Origin: an uncultured Patescibacteria group bacterium
Lineage (GTDB): Bacteria; Patescibacteriota; Microgenomatia; UBA1406; GWC2-37-13
Assembly: GCA_938010745.1 (NCBI GenBank)
Contig: CALLVF010000050.1
Coordinates: forward strand, 1-13,265
DNA length: 13,265 bases
Direction of reading: 5' to 3'
This document shows, one piece after another, positions 1 to 5,314 of the stretch (its first letter is position 1; each line of letters opens with the position of its first letter). The notes below the pieces were generated by a model. That model was not told the origin of the DNA. It did not search any database and worked only from the letters and a program-made list of their open reading frames with translations. A program made the translations under genes and the position numbers.

Positions 1-15
1 AAATAAAAAACTCAA

Positions 16-425
16 CTAGCAAATTTTAATATTATTTACCTTCTTTAATAAAACTATAAACTCATTATATAGTTGTTGTCTTGTTTTTTTATATATCTTC
101 ATTCACTTTATTTTAAGTGTAGCATAAAATTAACTTTACAACAACCATTAAACTTTCTTAAGCCTTCTTTTGGTAAATGAATGAAAGTTTTCAATTTCGT
201 TGATATAATTTCCTTTTTATCTATTCATTAATTGAACTTTTTATTATTAGCCTCTTGAATTCTTCTTGTTGTTTTTGATATATTAAAAAACGAAAAAGAT
301 TAAAATAGCGATTGACTGTATTTCTGTTTACTTTTACTTTAAAACTTGTTTTTGTAGCATCGATGTCCTAAATAAAACATCAAATAACTTTTTTTAATTT
401 TAAAATTACTAATTTTTGCTGATTT
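16..425 (-). pseudogene. Decayed IS1595/IS1016-type transposase remnant
   Basis: No intact ORF is present, but the minus strand keeps two recognisable transposase pieces. From about 367 down to 248 one frame reads DIDATKTS, then NRNTVNRYFNLFR, then LIYQKQQEEFKRL. This matches, from memory, the N-terminal helix-turn-helix region of IS1595/IS1016-type transposases. From about 204 to 155 another frame reads INEIENFHSFTKRRLK and continues after a shift as KFNGCCKVNFMLHLK (about 155 to 110). This corresponds to the family's C-terminal block (INGIESFWSFxKRRLxKFNG). The central DDE catalytic region that normally lies between them is missing, so there is an internal deletion besides several stops and frameshifts. 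Upstream, KISNFKIKK near 416 probably belongs to the N-terminus. A final open stretch ends at the stop at 16-18. I see no terminal inverted repeats or target duplication. The family call rests on remembered motifs. Confidence 0.7.
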
Positions 426-522
426 AACAAGCATTTTTACTAGTATAGCAATAGGTGTTTTAGTATATTTACTTAACGAATATCGTTACATTTATTAATT
501 TTGTTAGTATGTCGCCGAAATA

Positions 523-1105
523 TTATTCGGGGAAATAATAAACCATTTTCAGTTCATCAATATATTTTCCTTTATAAAAAATTCCCTCTGGTAATCTTCC
601 GTATTCTTTAAATCCAAATTTCTTATAAAGATTTAAAGCGATTTTGTTTACCGCAAAAACGTCTAAAATAATCATTTTTAACCCAGTAATTTTCTTTTTT
701 GCCTCCTCAATGACTGTTTTTACCAACTCAAAACCAATTTTCTCTCCTCTAAACTCTTTTGCTATGGAAACTCCAAAACTGCCAATATGAATATGCCTTC
801 CCCTCTTTCTTCCATCTATATTTCTATCAACATTAGCTAAACCGACTAACTTTTCCTTATAAAAACAGCCTAAAATTACTTTATCACCCTTTTCCATTGC
901 CAAAAACCACTTAGCTAAATTTTTTCCCTCCTCCTCTTTTGTTATTCTCTCTACAGAAAAAAGAGTAAAAGTATCTTCTTTTGAGAGTTTATTAATATAA
1001 AAAGTCAAACAGTCTAACTCCCTCCCATTTTGGATAACGAATAACAATTTCCTTGCCTTTTTTTGTGGTAAAAGTTTTAACAAGTTCGCCCGGGATAAAC
1101 ACCAT
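523..1105 (-). pseudogene. GNAT-family N-acetyltransferase, split by a single-base frameshift
   Basis: This is a GCN5-related acetyltransferase, expected to move an acetyl group from acetyl-CoA to an amine; the substrate is unknown. The ATG at 1103-1105 opens a frame reading MVFIPGELVKTFTTKKGKEI and then VIRYPKWEGVRLFDF, a typical N-terminus for this subgroup, which stops shortly after. The rest (INKLSKEDTF through FPE) lies in another frame. The two join perfectly if one T is removed from the T5 run at 999-1003 on the minus strand, giving 193 residues. Motif A is visible as FRGEKIGFELV and motif B as LNLYKKFGFKEYGRLPEG. The frame holding the C-terminal part extends back to 1182, but that extension runs through the tRNA-Leu gene and is not real. 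The gene starts 36 nt after the tRNA. Either the gene is broken or the sequence has a homopolymer error. Confidence 0.8.
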
Positions 1106-1141
1106 TTTAACTTTTGACTTTTAATTTTTAACTTAACTTTG
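1104..1141 (-). repeat. Short AT-rich repeat word (family A) between tRNA-Leu and the GNAT gene
   Basis: On the minus strand the spacer is built from near-copies of AAAGTTAAAAATTAAAAGTC, a phrase also seen at 1969-2053, 2511-2546 and near 13090-13160. It fills almost the entire gap between the tRNA and the GNAT start codon, leaving no Shine-Dalgarno motif. Confidence 0.45.
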
Positions 1142-1225
1142 TGCCCCGAGGAGGATTTGAACCTCCACGCTTTTTTAAGCATGCGCTCCTGAAGCGCACC
1201 TGTCTACCAGTTCCAGCATCGGGGC
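1142..1225 (-). tRNA. tRNA-Leu (anticodon CAG)
   Basis: The minus strand folds into a class II tRNA. The 7-bp acceptor stem is GCCCCGA with TCGGGGC, and the discriminator is A (1142), as expected for leucine. The anticodon stem TGCGC/GCGCA encloses the loop TTCAGGA, giving anticodon CAG, which reads CUG. The long variable arm has the stem GCTT/AAGC with an AAAA loop. The T arm is GGAGG-TTCAAAT-CCTCC. The CCA end is not encoded (ACA follows), so it must be added after transcription. The GNAT gene lies 36 nt downstream and may be co-transcribed. Confidence 0.95.
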
Positions 1226-1475
1226 AAGAATCTGGCTTTTTTCAAAAATAAAGCAAAAATGTTTGTAAATAGCGCAAAATAAAATCAAACAAACTGGTCA
1301 CTATTTTTCTGCCTATTTTTGTAATTATTTTATGCTGCGCAATTTTATGTTCATTAGCTTTTAGTCTTTTGTTATTATAAAAACTTTTTACTTTAAAATA
1401 ATTTTATTCAAAAATTAAAAAACTATTTATCATTTTTTTATTTTTAGTTATCATTACAATCCAATTTTTTTTATT
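1226..1475. other. AT-rich intergenic region upstream of tRNA-Leu and the small plus-strand gene
   Basis: No gene can be supported here. It must hold the promoter of tRNA-Leu on the minus strand, but I see no clear -35/-10 pair for it. A minus-strand frame of about 50 codons between roughly 1400 and 1240 is open but has no start codon and no recognisable protein similarity. I treat it as chance or unrecognised decay. Confidence 0.4.
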
Positions 1476-1504
1476 TTGCTCTTGCTTTTAAAGAATATTA
1501 TAAT
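1476..1504 (+). promoter_or_regulatory. Probable sigma-70-type promoter for the FtsK-gamma-like gene
   Basis: TTGCTC at 1476-1481 is followed after 17 nt by a perfect TATAAT at 1499-1504. Transcription would start near 1511, leaving a leader of only about 15 nt with no Shine-Dalgarno motif before the ATG at 1526. Confidence 0.6.
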
Positions 1505-1525
1505 ATGTTAATTAAATTTTAAATT

Positions 1526-1828
1526 ATGGACAACTCATTGAAAATTATTCTTAAAAAATTAGAGGAAATTGACAATCGAATAAAACGTTTGGAAGAAAAA
1601 AAAATTTCTCCTCAATCAAAAAATGAAACAAATGAAGACAAATCTACCATCACATCCGTAAATTGCGATCCCCTTTTTGACAAAGCAGTGGAAATTATTA
1701 ATAAATACGATGAAATATCTTCAAAAAAACTTGCTGAAGAGCTTAAAATTGATATTGAAAGAGCAGAAAAAATTATGGATCAAATGGAAGCGGCCGGCCT
1801 TGGAGTCTGCTACACTAAAGAAGTTTAA
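1526..1828 (+). CDS. Small coiled-coil protein with FtsK-gamma-like winged-helix domain
   Basis: This 100-residue protein has two parts. Residues 5-26 (LKIILKKLEEIDNRIKRLEEK) form a probable coiled coil, followed by a polar linker rich in Asn, Ser and Lys. Residues 48-97 resemble the winged-helix gamma domain at the C-terminus of FtsK/SpoIIIE translocases: DPLFDKAVEIINKYDEISSK, then a helix containing ERAEKIMDQMEAAGLG, which aligns with the family's RAxxIMDxLExxGIV pattern. In FtsK that domain recognises KOPS/SRS sequences on DNA. Here there is no motor domain, so I infer a stand-alone DNA-binding or adaptor protein, possibly a dimer through the coiled coil. It is expressed from its own promoter and overlaps the convergent nucleotidyltransferase gene by 14 bases at the 3' ends. 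The fold call comes from motif resemblance only. Confidence 0.75.
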   Translation: MDNSLKIILKKLEEIDNRIKRLEEKKISPQSKNETNEDKSTITSVNCDPLFDKAVEIINKYDEISSKKLAEELKIDIERAEKIMDQMEAAGLGVCYTKEV

Positions 1829-2870
1829 TTTTCTTTTCAAAATCCTCCGGGTGAAACCAAAGCTGAGTCTCAGTAATAATCTCTGAGGTTTTGTGTCTTT
1901 TAATAAAGTAAAGCTGTAAAATTTTAAGAATTTCCTCAATTTTATCGGCGATTAAATTAAAAATTGCCGTTAAAAATTTAAAATTTTTTAAATAATTTTT
2001 AACTTTAGATTGTGATTTTGAACTTTTAATTTTAAATTTTAAATTTGATAAATTAGCGTTAGGAAATATCTCGTATACCCAAAAATTAGCCTTCAAGAAT
2101 TGATTGTAAACATCTTCTTTGCTCAATAGCGGTTTCATTTGCAAAATCTCGTGGGCAATATATTCAGTTTTTTTAAAATCAGGTACTGTTAAATCTGATT
2201 CATCAAAAAAAAGATTAAGGCAAACCTTGTCAGTATAACGTGGAACGTGGAACGTATAACGTATATTATCACGCCTTCGGCGAATCCCTAGTAACTCGGC
2301 TAAAACAACAGCAATAAATCTCCCAGTAAACAGTCTATTTTTGGCGGTAATAATAAAAAGATCTACATCATCCTCTTTTTTTGCATTCATCATCGCCAAT
2401 GATCCCGACAAGCCAACAAGCTTGATTTGAGGAAAAAAAGAAAGGAATTTTAAGTAAAGATTAAATTTCCAATTTTTAAGTTTATTTTGAGAAATAATAA
2501 ATCTTTTTCGATAATTTTGAATTTTCAATTTTGAACTTTGAACTTCTTTTATACTATACTCTAGAGGAGTATATTTATTGCTTTTATCAAATATTAAATA
2601 TCGAATATCAATCTTTTTTATCTTTTTCTTAAGCTCTAAATCTAAAAGTGCTTTTTTAAAGGTAATTTTTGATATTTTTTTTGGTAAAAAAGTATAGATC
2701 TCCTTAAAAGTGGGTGGATAATTAAAAAACGAAAAATATTTTAAAGTATAAAGAATTTGTTTCTGATATTTTTTGTATTGAATATTTGATACTGGATATT
2801 GATATTTTTTTTTCTCCTTTTTTCGATTACTAAATTTCAAATATCGAATATCCTTATTACTCTTTTTCAT
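1815..2870 (-). CDS. Nucleotidyltransferase-fold protein (351 aa) carrying repeat-derived segments
   Basis: The central region has the minimal nucleotidyltransferase signature: LVGLSGSLAM, with G156 and S157, followed by DDVDLFIIT, with D168 and D170 as the likely metal-binding pair. A strand KVCLNLFFDE around residue 215-224 would carry the third position of the active site, where I see Asn rather than Asp. Residues 38-85 look like a winged-helix-like region (ILYTLKYFSFFNYPPTFKEI). The C-terminus ends in FHPEDF. I recall similar uncharacterised proteins of 300-350 residues in CPR genomes; the substrate is unknown. The chain contains several stretches built from short repeat words: residues 7-32, 88-95, 108-122, 202-213 and about 275-298. 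These lie at the N-terminus and in linkers or loops. The stop is TAG at 1815-1817, overlapping the convergent neighbour by 14 nt. Confidence 0.75.
   Translation of the reverse strand: MKKSNKDIRYLKFSNRKKEKKKYQYPVSNIQYKKYQKQILYTLKYFSFFNYPPTFKEIYTFLPKKISKITFKKALLDLELKKKIKKIDIRYLIFDKSNKYTPLEYSIKEVQSSKLKIQNYRKRFIISQNKLKNWKFNLYLKFLSFFPQIKLVGLSGSLAMMNAKKEDDVDLFIITAKNRLFTGRFIAVVLAELLGIRRRRDNIRYTFHVPRYTDKVCLNLFFDESDLTVPDFKKTEYIAHEILQMKPLLSKEDVYNQFLKANFWVYEIFPNANLSNLKFKIKSSKSQSKVKNYLKNFKFLTAIFNLIADKIEEILKILQLYFIKRHKTSEIITETQLWFHPEDFEKKIKLL
1969..2053 (-). repeat. Family A repeat words inside the nucleotidyltransferase gene
   Basis: The minus strand is a string of AAATTTAAAATTAAAAGTTC-type words, about 85 nt, read in frame as Lys/Ser/Phe/Asn-rich residues (SNLKFKIKSSKSQSKVKNYL). 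The same vocabulary recurs at 1104-1141, 2511-2546 and near 13090-13160. Confidence 0.5.
2234..2265. repeat. Family C: four tandem 7-bp units AACGTNN
   Basis: The plus strand reads AACGTGG (2237-2243), AACGTGG (2244-2250), AACGTAT (2251-2257) and AACGTAT (2258-2264). The block sits in the nucleotidyltransferase coding sequence and encodes RYTFHVPRYT in what appears to be a surface loop between the RRRR run and the KVCLNLFF strand. Its local composition differs from the surrounding AT-rich coding sequence. Confidence 0.7.
2511..2546 (-). repeat. Family A repeat words inside the nucleotidyltransferase gene
   Basis: On the minus strand GAAGTTCAAAGTTCAAAATT leads into AAAATTCAAAATTA, encoding EVQSSKLKIQN. 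This is a tandem-like run of TTCAAA words in a linker between the N-terminal helices and the nucleotidyltransferase core. Confidence 0.5.
2586..2613 (-). repeat. Family B repeat word (ATATTCGATATT type) in coding sequence
   Basis: The minus strand reads GATTGATATTCGATATTTAA and continues with TATTTGAT, encoding IDIRYLIFD. It shares the word GATATTCGATATTT with the block at 2831-2853 and resembles the block at 9933-10001. Confidence 0.55.
2765..2853 (-). repeat. Family B repeat words at the nucleotidyltransferase N-terminus
   Basis: Two sub-blocks are present on the minus strand. 2831-2853 reads GGATATTCGATATTTGAAAT (DIRYLKF). 2765-2807 reads words like AATATCAATATCCAGTATCA followed by AATATTCAATAC (QYPVSNIQY). 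These residues precede the first conserved helix of the protein, so they extend its N-terminus without interrupting a domain. Confidence 0.6.
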
Positions 2871-2897
2871 GGTCTTGCTTTCTTAACAATAAGATGA

Positions 2898-2903
2898 ATT
2901 ATA
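2898..2903 (-). promoter_or_regulatory. Candidate -10 element for the nucleotidyltransferase gene
   Basis: The minus strand has a perfect TATAAT here, which would start transcription about 20 nt before the ATG at 2870. No good -35 element lies at the right distance. A TTGACA lies further upstream on the minus strand but is too far away to pair with it. Confidence 0.35.
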
Positions 2904-3001
2904 ATAAAAAAACACACGTCTATTTATAAAAACCATCAAATAAGCATTTCTAATAAAAAATGTCGGGATGTCAATTTGGAAAAATTTAATATTTTAAAAG
3001 A

Positions 3002-3037
3002 ATATCTTGATATATAAAATTAAACAAATCAAGATAT
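3002..3037. repeat. 10-bp inverted repeat with 16-nt loop
   Basis: ATATCTTGAT at 3002-3011 is the exact reverse complement of ATCAAGATAT at 3028-3037. There is no U-tract on either side that would make it a normal terminator. It could be a weak hairpin or a protein site between the nucleotidyltransferase and glycosyltransferase genes. Confidence 0.4.
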
Positions 3038-3140
3038 ATTAGATCAAAACAAAGTTAAATTTCGTATTTTTTTTACTAATATTAAAATTATTAGCCTTAA
3101 AAAATAATACAAACACACTAGACAAAATGTATATAATTTA

Positions 3141-3164
3141 CAAAAAAACAATTAAACCTTTAAT
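3141..3164 (-). terminator. Candidate intrinsic terminator of the WecG/TagA gene
   Basis: Just after the TGA stop (3171-3173), the minus strand reads ATTAAAGGTTTAAT, a short hairpin of A-T pairs only, followed by TGTTTTTTTG. The U-tract is good but the stem has no G-C pairs, so efficiency is doubtful. Confidence 0.35.
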
Positions 3165-3170
3165 ATATTT

Positions 3171-3923
3171 TCAGTGAAAAATAAAACCAATCTTTTCTTT
3201 TACTACCAAAAACAAAAATTTAAGCAACCGAAACTGCCTTCTTAGTCTCCAAGGCTGAACAATTAATCGAAAAAACCATTCAAAACCTAACTGTCGAACA
3301 AAAATTGGCGCCCGTGGTACCCTACTTCCTAAAAAATCAAAAGCACCACCCACTCCCATTACCACGCAATTTTTAAATTTATCCTTATGATAGTCTATCC
3401 AAAGCTCTTGATCCGGTGAGCCAAAAGCAACAAATACTATATGGGGCTTAAAATCAGAGACTATTGTAAAAATTTTCTTTTCCTCCTCTTTAAGAGGATT
3501 TTTAATATCTTTTATTCCCTCAATTCCTAAAAATTTAGCTTCAGGAAATTGTCTTTGATAGCAATTAGCAAGTTCCTCTGCTAAATTTTTTTTTCCACCA
3601 ATTAAAAGCACTTTTAAGCGTAAATTTTGAGCTAGTTTTATCAGTTCTTCCATTAAATCCACTCCAGTTACCCTTTCCCCTACTTCAATTCTTAATAAAT
3701 GGGCCGCCAAAATAACCCCCACGCCATCAATCAATTTAATATGGGCTGTCTCAAGGACCTTTTTAAACTTTTGATTTTCAAGAGCAATCACTAAATTTTC
3801 TGGATTTAATGAGACTATATGAAAAAAATTTAAAGGGTTTTTAATGTTTTTTTTAATTTTATACAAGATACTTTTTTTTGTTTCTATAGGAATCGTTATG
3901 TTTAATATTTTATTTTTTTCCAT
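3171..3923 (-). CDS. WecG/TagA/CpsF-family glycosyltransferase
   Basis: The 250-residue protein covers the family from end to end. Conserved segments in order are HIVSLNPENLVIA (35-47), LIDGVGVILAAHLL (64-77), GERVTGVDLMEELI (82-95), LLIGGKKNLAEELA (106-119), IVFVAFGSPDQELWI, and GVGGAFDFLGSRVPRAP followed by LGFEWFFRLIVQPWRLRR. N40 and D66 fall where the family has its conserved catalytic Asn and Asp. The C-terminal basic and aromatic tail is the part known in TagA-type enzymes to bind the membrane and close the active site. Family members move N-acetylmannosamine or a related sugar onto a lipid-linked acceptor for teichoic acid or surface polysaccharide. The exact sugar cannot be read from sequence. 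The gene has its own promoter 70-100 nt upstream and follows mreB on the same strand. Confidence 0.93.
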   Translation of the reverse strand: MEKNKILNITIPIETKKSILYKIKKNIKNPLNFFHIVSLNPENLVIALENQKFKKVLETAHIKLIDGVGVILAAHLLRIEVGERVTGVDLMEELIKLAQNLRLKVLLIGGKKNLAEELANCYQRQFPEAKFLGIEGIKDIKNPLKEEEKKIFTIVSDFKPHIVFVAFGSPDQELWIDYHKDKFKNCVVMGVGGAFDFLGSRVPRAPIFVRQLGFEWFFRLIVQPWRLRRQFRLLKFLFLVVKEKIGFIFH

Positions 3924-3928
3924 TATTA

Positions 3929-3944
3929 TTAATTTACTATAGGA
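3929..3944. repeat. 16-bp repeat, copy 1 (tagA-like gene leader)
   Basis: TTAATTTACTATAGGA is identical to 4143-4158. This copy lies just before the glycosyltransferase start codon; the other spans the mreB stop codon. Confidence 0.6.
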
Positions 3945-3996
3945 ATACTTAAATCTCTAATTTTTTTGTTTTTTTAGCCTATTTGTTCAAATTTTT

Positions 3997-4024
3997 TTTA
4001 TATAATTTTAGCTTTTATTATCAA
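3997..4024 (-). promoter_or_regulatory. Probable promoter of the WecG/TagA glycosyltransferase gene
   Basis: On the minus strand TTGATA (4024-4019) is followed after 16 nt by TATAAA (4002-3997). Each hexamer matches the sigma-70 consensus at five of six positions. Transcription would start near 3990, giving a leader of about 67 nt. Confidence 0.55.
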
Positions 4025-4142
4025 TTATTTATTAAGAAATTTAAATATTTAATAATAGTTATAATAAAAAATACTATAATAATTTCTAAAAAATCATGTT
4101 TAAATTTTAAATTGTAATTTTTTAATTTTTAATATTAATTTT

Positions 4143-4158
4143 TTAATTTACTATAGGA
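4143..4158. repeat. 16-bp repeat, copy 2 (spans the mreB stop codon)
   Basis: TTAATTTACTATAGGA repeats the sequence at 3929-3944. On the minus strand the repeat carries the TAG stop of mreB (4151-4153), so the leader of the next gene contains a copy of the end of mreB. Confidence 0.6.
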
Positions 4159-5155
4159 TTGCTTCTTTAAAGCTATCGAGATTTTCAATCGCCATCCCAA
4201 CTCCCCGAATTACACAAAATAAGGGCTCATCAACAACAAAAGAGGCAACACCCGTGTAATAAGTGATATAGCGGTCAATATTGGTCAAAAGGGCTGTCCC
4301 TCCAGTTAAAACAATACCTCGATCAACAATATCAGCAGCTAACTCTGGTGGTGTTTGCGATAGAACTTCTTTAATCCCCTCTAAAATCTGCTTTAAGGGC
4401 TTTTGTAAGGCTTCGTTTATTGATTTTTCCCCAACTTCAATAATTCTTGGCAATCCTGTTTGAAAATCTCGTCCCTTTACCTCAATTTTTCTTTCTTGTT
4501 TTTCCTGATCTATTAAGGCATTACCGATTTTAATTTTTATATCCTCAGCCGTTCGCTCTCCAACAATTAGATTGTGTTTTTTTCTCATGTGCTGCAAGAT
4601 CGCCTCATCAAGTTTTGTCCCTGCTACCTTTACGGTTTTATAAACCACTAACTGCCCTAAAGAAATTACTGCTACCTCAGTCGTCCCTCCACCCAAATTA
4701 ACAATCATGTGGCCTGATGCTTGAGAAATAGGAATCTTGGCGCCAATTGCTGCCGCTAAAGGCTCTTCAATTAGATAAACATCTGATGCTCCTGCTTGTT
4801 TGCAAGCGGCAACTACCGCCCTTTTCTCTACTTGGGAGGAACCACCAGGTATTGAAATCATTACCTCAGGCCAAAGAACTGGTCCCTTTAAGGCTTTTTT
4901 TAAAAAATAAGTAATCATCGCTGAAGTTGTTGTATAATCAGCAATTACTCCCTCCTTCATTGGCCGAGCAGCTATAATTGAGCCTGGAGTCCTTCCCAAC
5001 ATTTCTTTGGCATCATCACCCACTGCCAAAATTCTTTTGTCCTCGAGTGAATAAGCCACTACTGTTGGCTCATTTAAAACTATACCTTCCCTAGCTAAAT
5101 AAACCAAAGTATTGGCAGTTCCTAAATCAATACCAACCTTTTTTTTAAAAAACAT
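4151..5155 (-). CDS. mreB: Rod shape-determining protein MreB (actin homologue) with altered phosphate-2 motif
   Basis: MreB polymerises into membrane-bound filaments that guide cell-wall synthesis. The 334 residues are the normal length. Phosphate-1 is VGIDLGTANTLVY (7-19), preceded by a short hydrophobic-basic MFFKKK that probably serves as membrane anchor. The catalytic-loop region is LIEEPLAAAIGA (128-139), with E131 as the usual catalytic Glu. The adenosine motif is IVLTGGTALL near residue 280. The oddity is phosphate-2: IVNLGGGTTEVAVISLG, with N153 where almost all actin-superfamily members have Asp (VDIGGGTTE). Other local changes (SIPGGSSQVEKRAV rather than xVPSGxTxVERRAV) suggest a divergent paralogue. 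No mreC or mreD is adjacent; the divergent neighbour is a PEGA protein. A promoter candidate lies at 5195-5223. Confidence 0.95.
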   Translation of the reverse strand: MFFKKKVGIDLGTANTLVYLAREGIVLNEPTVVAYSLEDKRILAVGDDAKEMLGRTPGSIIAARPMKEGVIADYTTTSAMITYFLKKALKGPVLWPEVMISIPGGSSQVEKRAVVAACKQAGASDVYLIEEPLAAAIGAKIPISQASGHMIVNLGGGTTEVAVISLGQLVVYKTVKVAGTKLDEAILQHMRKKHNLIVGERTAEDIKIKIGNALIDQEKQERKIEVKGRDFQTGLPRIIEVGEKSINEALQKPLKQILEGIKEVLSQTPPELAADIVDRGIVLTGGTALLTNIDRYITYYTGVASFVVDEPLFCVIRGVGMAIENLDSFKEAIL

Positions 5156-5194
5156 TTTTGTATTAAATTAAGCTTTTAACAAGTAAATAAGAAT

Positions 5195-5223
5195 ATTGTA
5201 TAATAATTTTGTTCTTCATGTAA
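5195..5223 (-). promoter_or_regulatory. Candidate mreB promoter
   Basis: The minus strand has TTACAT (5223-5218), a 17-nt spacer, then TACAAT (5200-5195). The -10 is good and the -35 is weak. The site lies in the 159-nt divergent region shared with the PEGA-protein gene. Confidence 0.4.
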
Positions 5224-5265
5224 TATCGAGGATGAATTAAAAAAATTTTATGGTTAAGATTTATT

Positions 5266-5293
5266 TTGTCTATAAAAAGAGTGTATTTATCAT
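5266..5293 (+). promoter_or_regulatory. Candidate promoter of the PEGA-protein gene
   Basis: TTGTCT (5266-5271), a 16-nt spacer, and TATCAT (5288-5293) precede the ATG at 5315. The implied leader is about 15 nt without a Shine-Dalgarno motif. Confidence 0.4.
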
Positions 5294-5314
5294 TAATACT
5301 TAAATACTTAGTTT

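Larger units (their letters stand above)
2871..3170. other. AT-rich intergenic region with a dyad and a likely promoter
   Basis: No gene is recognisable on either strand. The region holds the likely promoter of the nucleotidyltransferase gene near 2898-2903, a 10-bp inverted repeat at 3002-3037, and a candidate terminator of the glycosyltransferase gene at 3141-3164. Short open stretches on the plus strand (for example around 2965-3020) have no start codon and end quickly. Confidence 0.45.

Noticed and set aside
515..530. Hairpin CCGAA/TTCGG as terminator of the GNAT gene
   Set aside because: The 5-bp stem overlaps the end of the gene and no U-tract follows on the minus strand.
1106..1182. 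Upstream extension of the GNAT reading frame to an ATG at 1182
   Set aside because: It runs through the 3' part of tRNA-Leu and the spacer and has no similarity to GNAT proteins. The real N-terminus lies in another frame from 1105.
1236..1400. Open minus-strand frame of about 50 codons upstream of tRNA-Leu
   Set aside because: It has no start codon, no recognisable family and would end against the tRNA. Such frames arise by chance and I could not tie it to a gene.
2234..2265. Possible CRISPR-like array
   Set aside because: The units are 7 bp without spacers and lie within a coding sequence. No CRISPR repeat-spacer pattern or cas gene is in the window.
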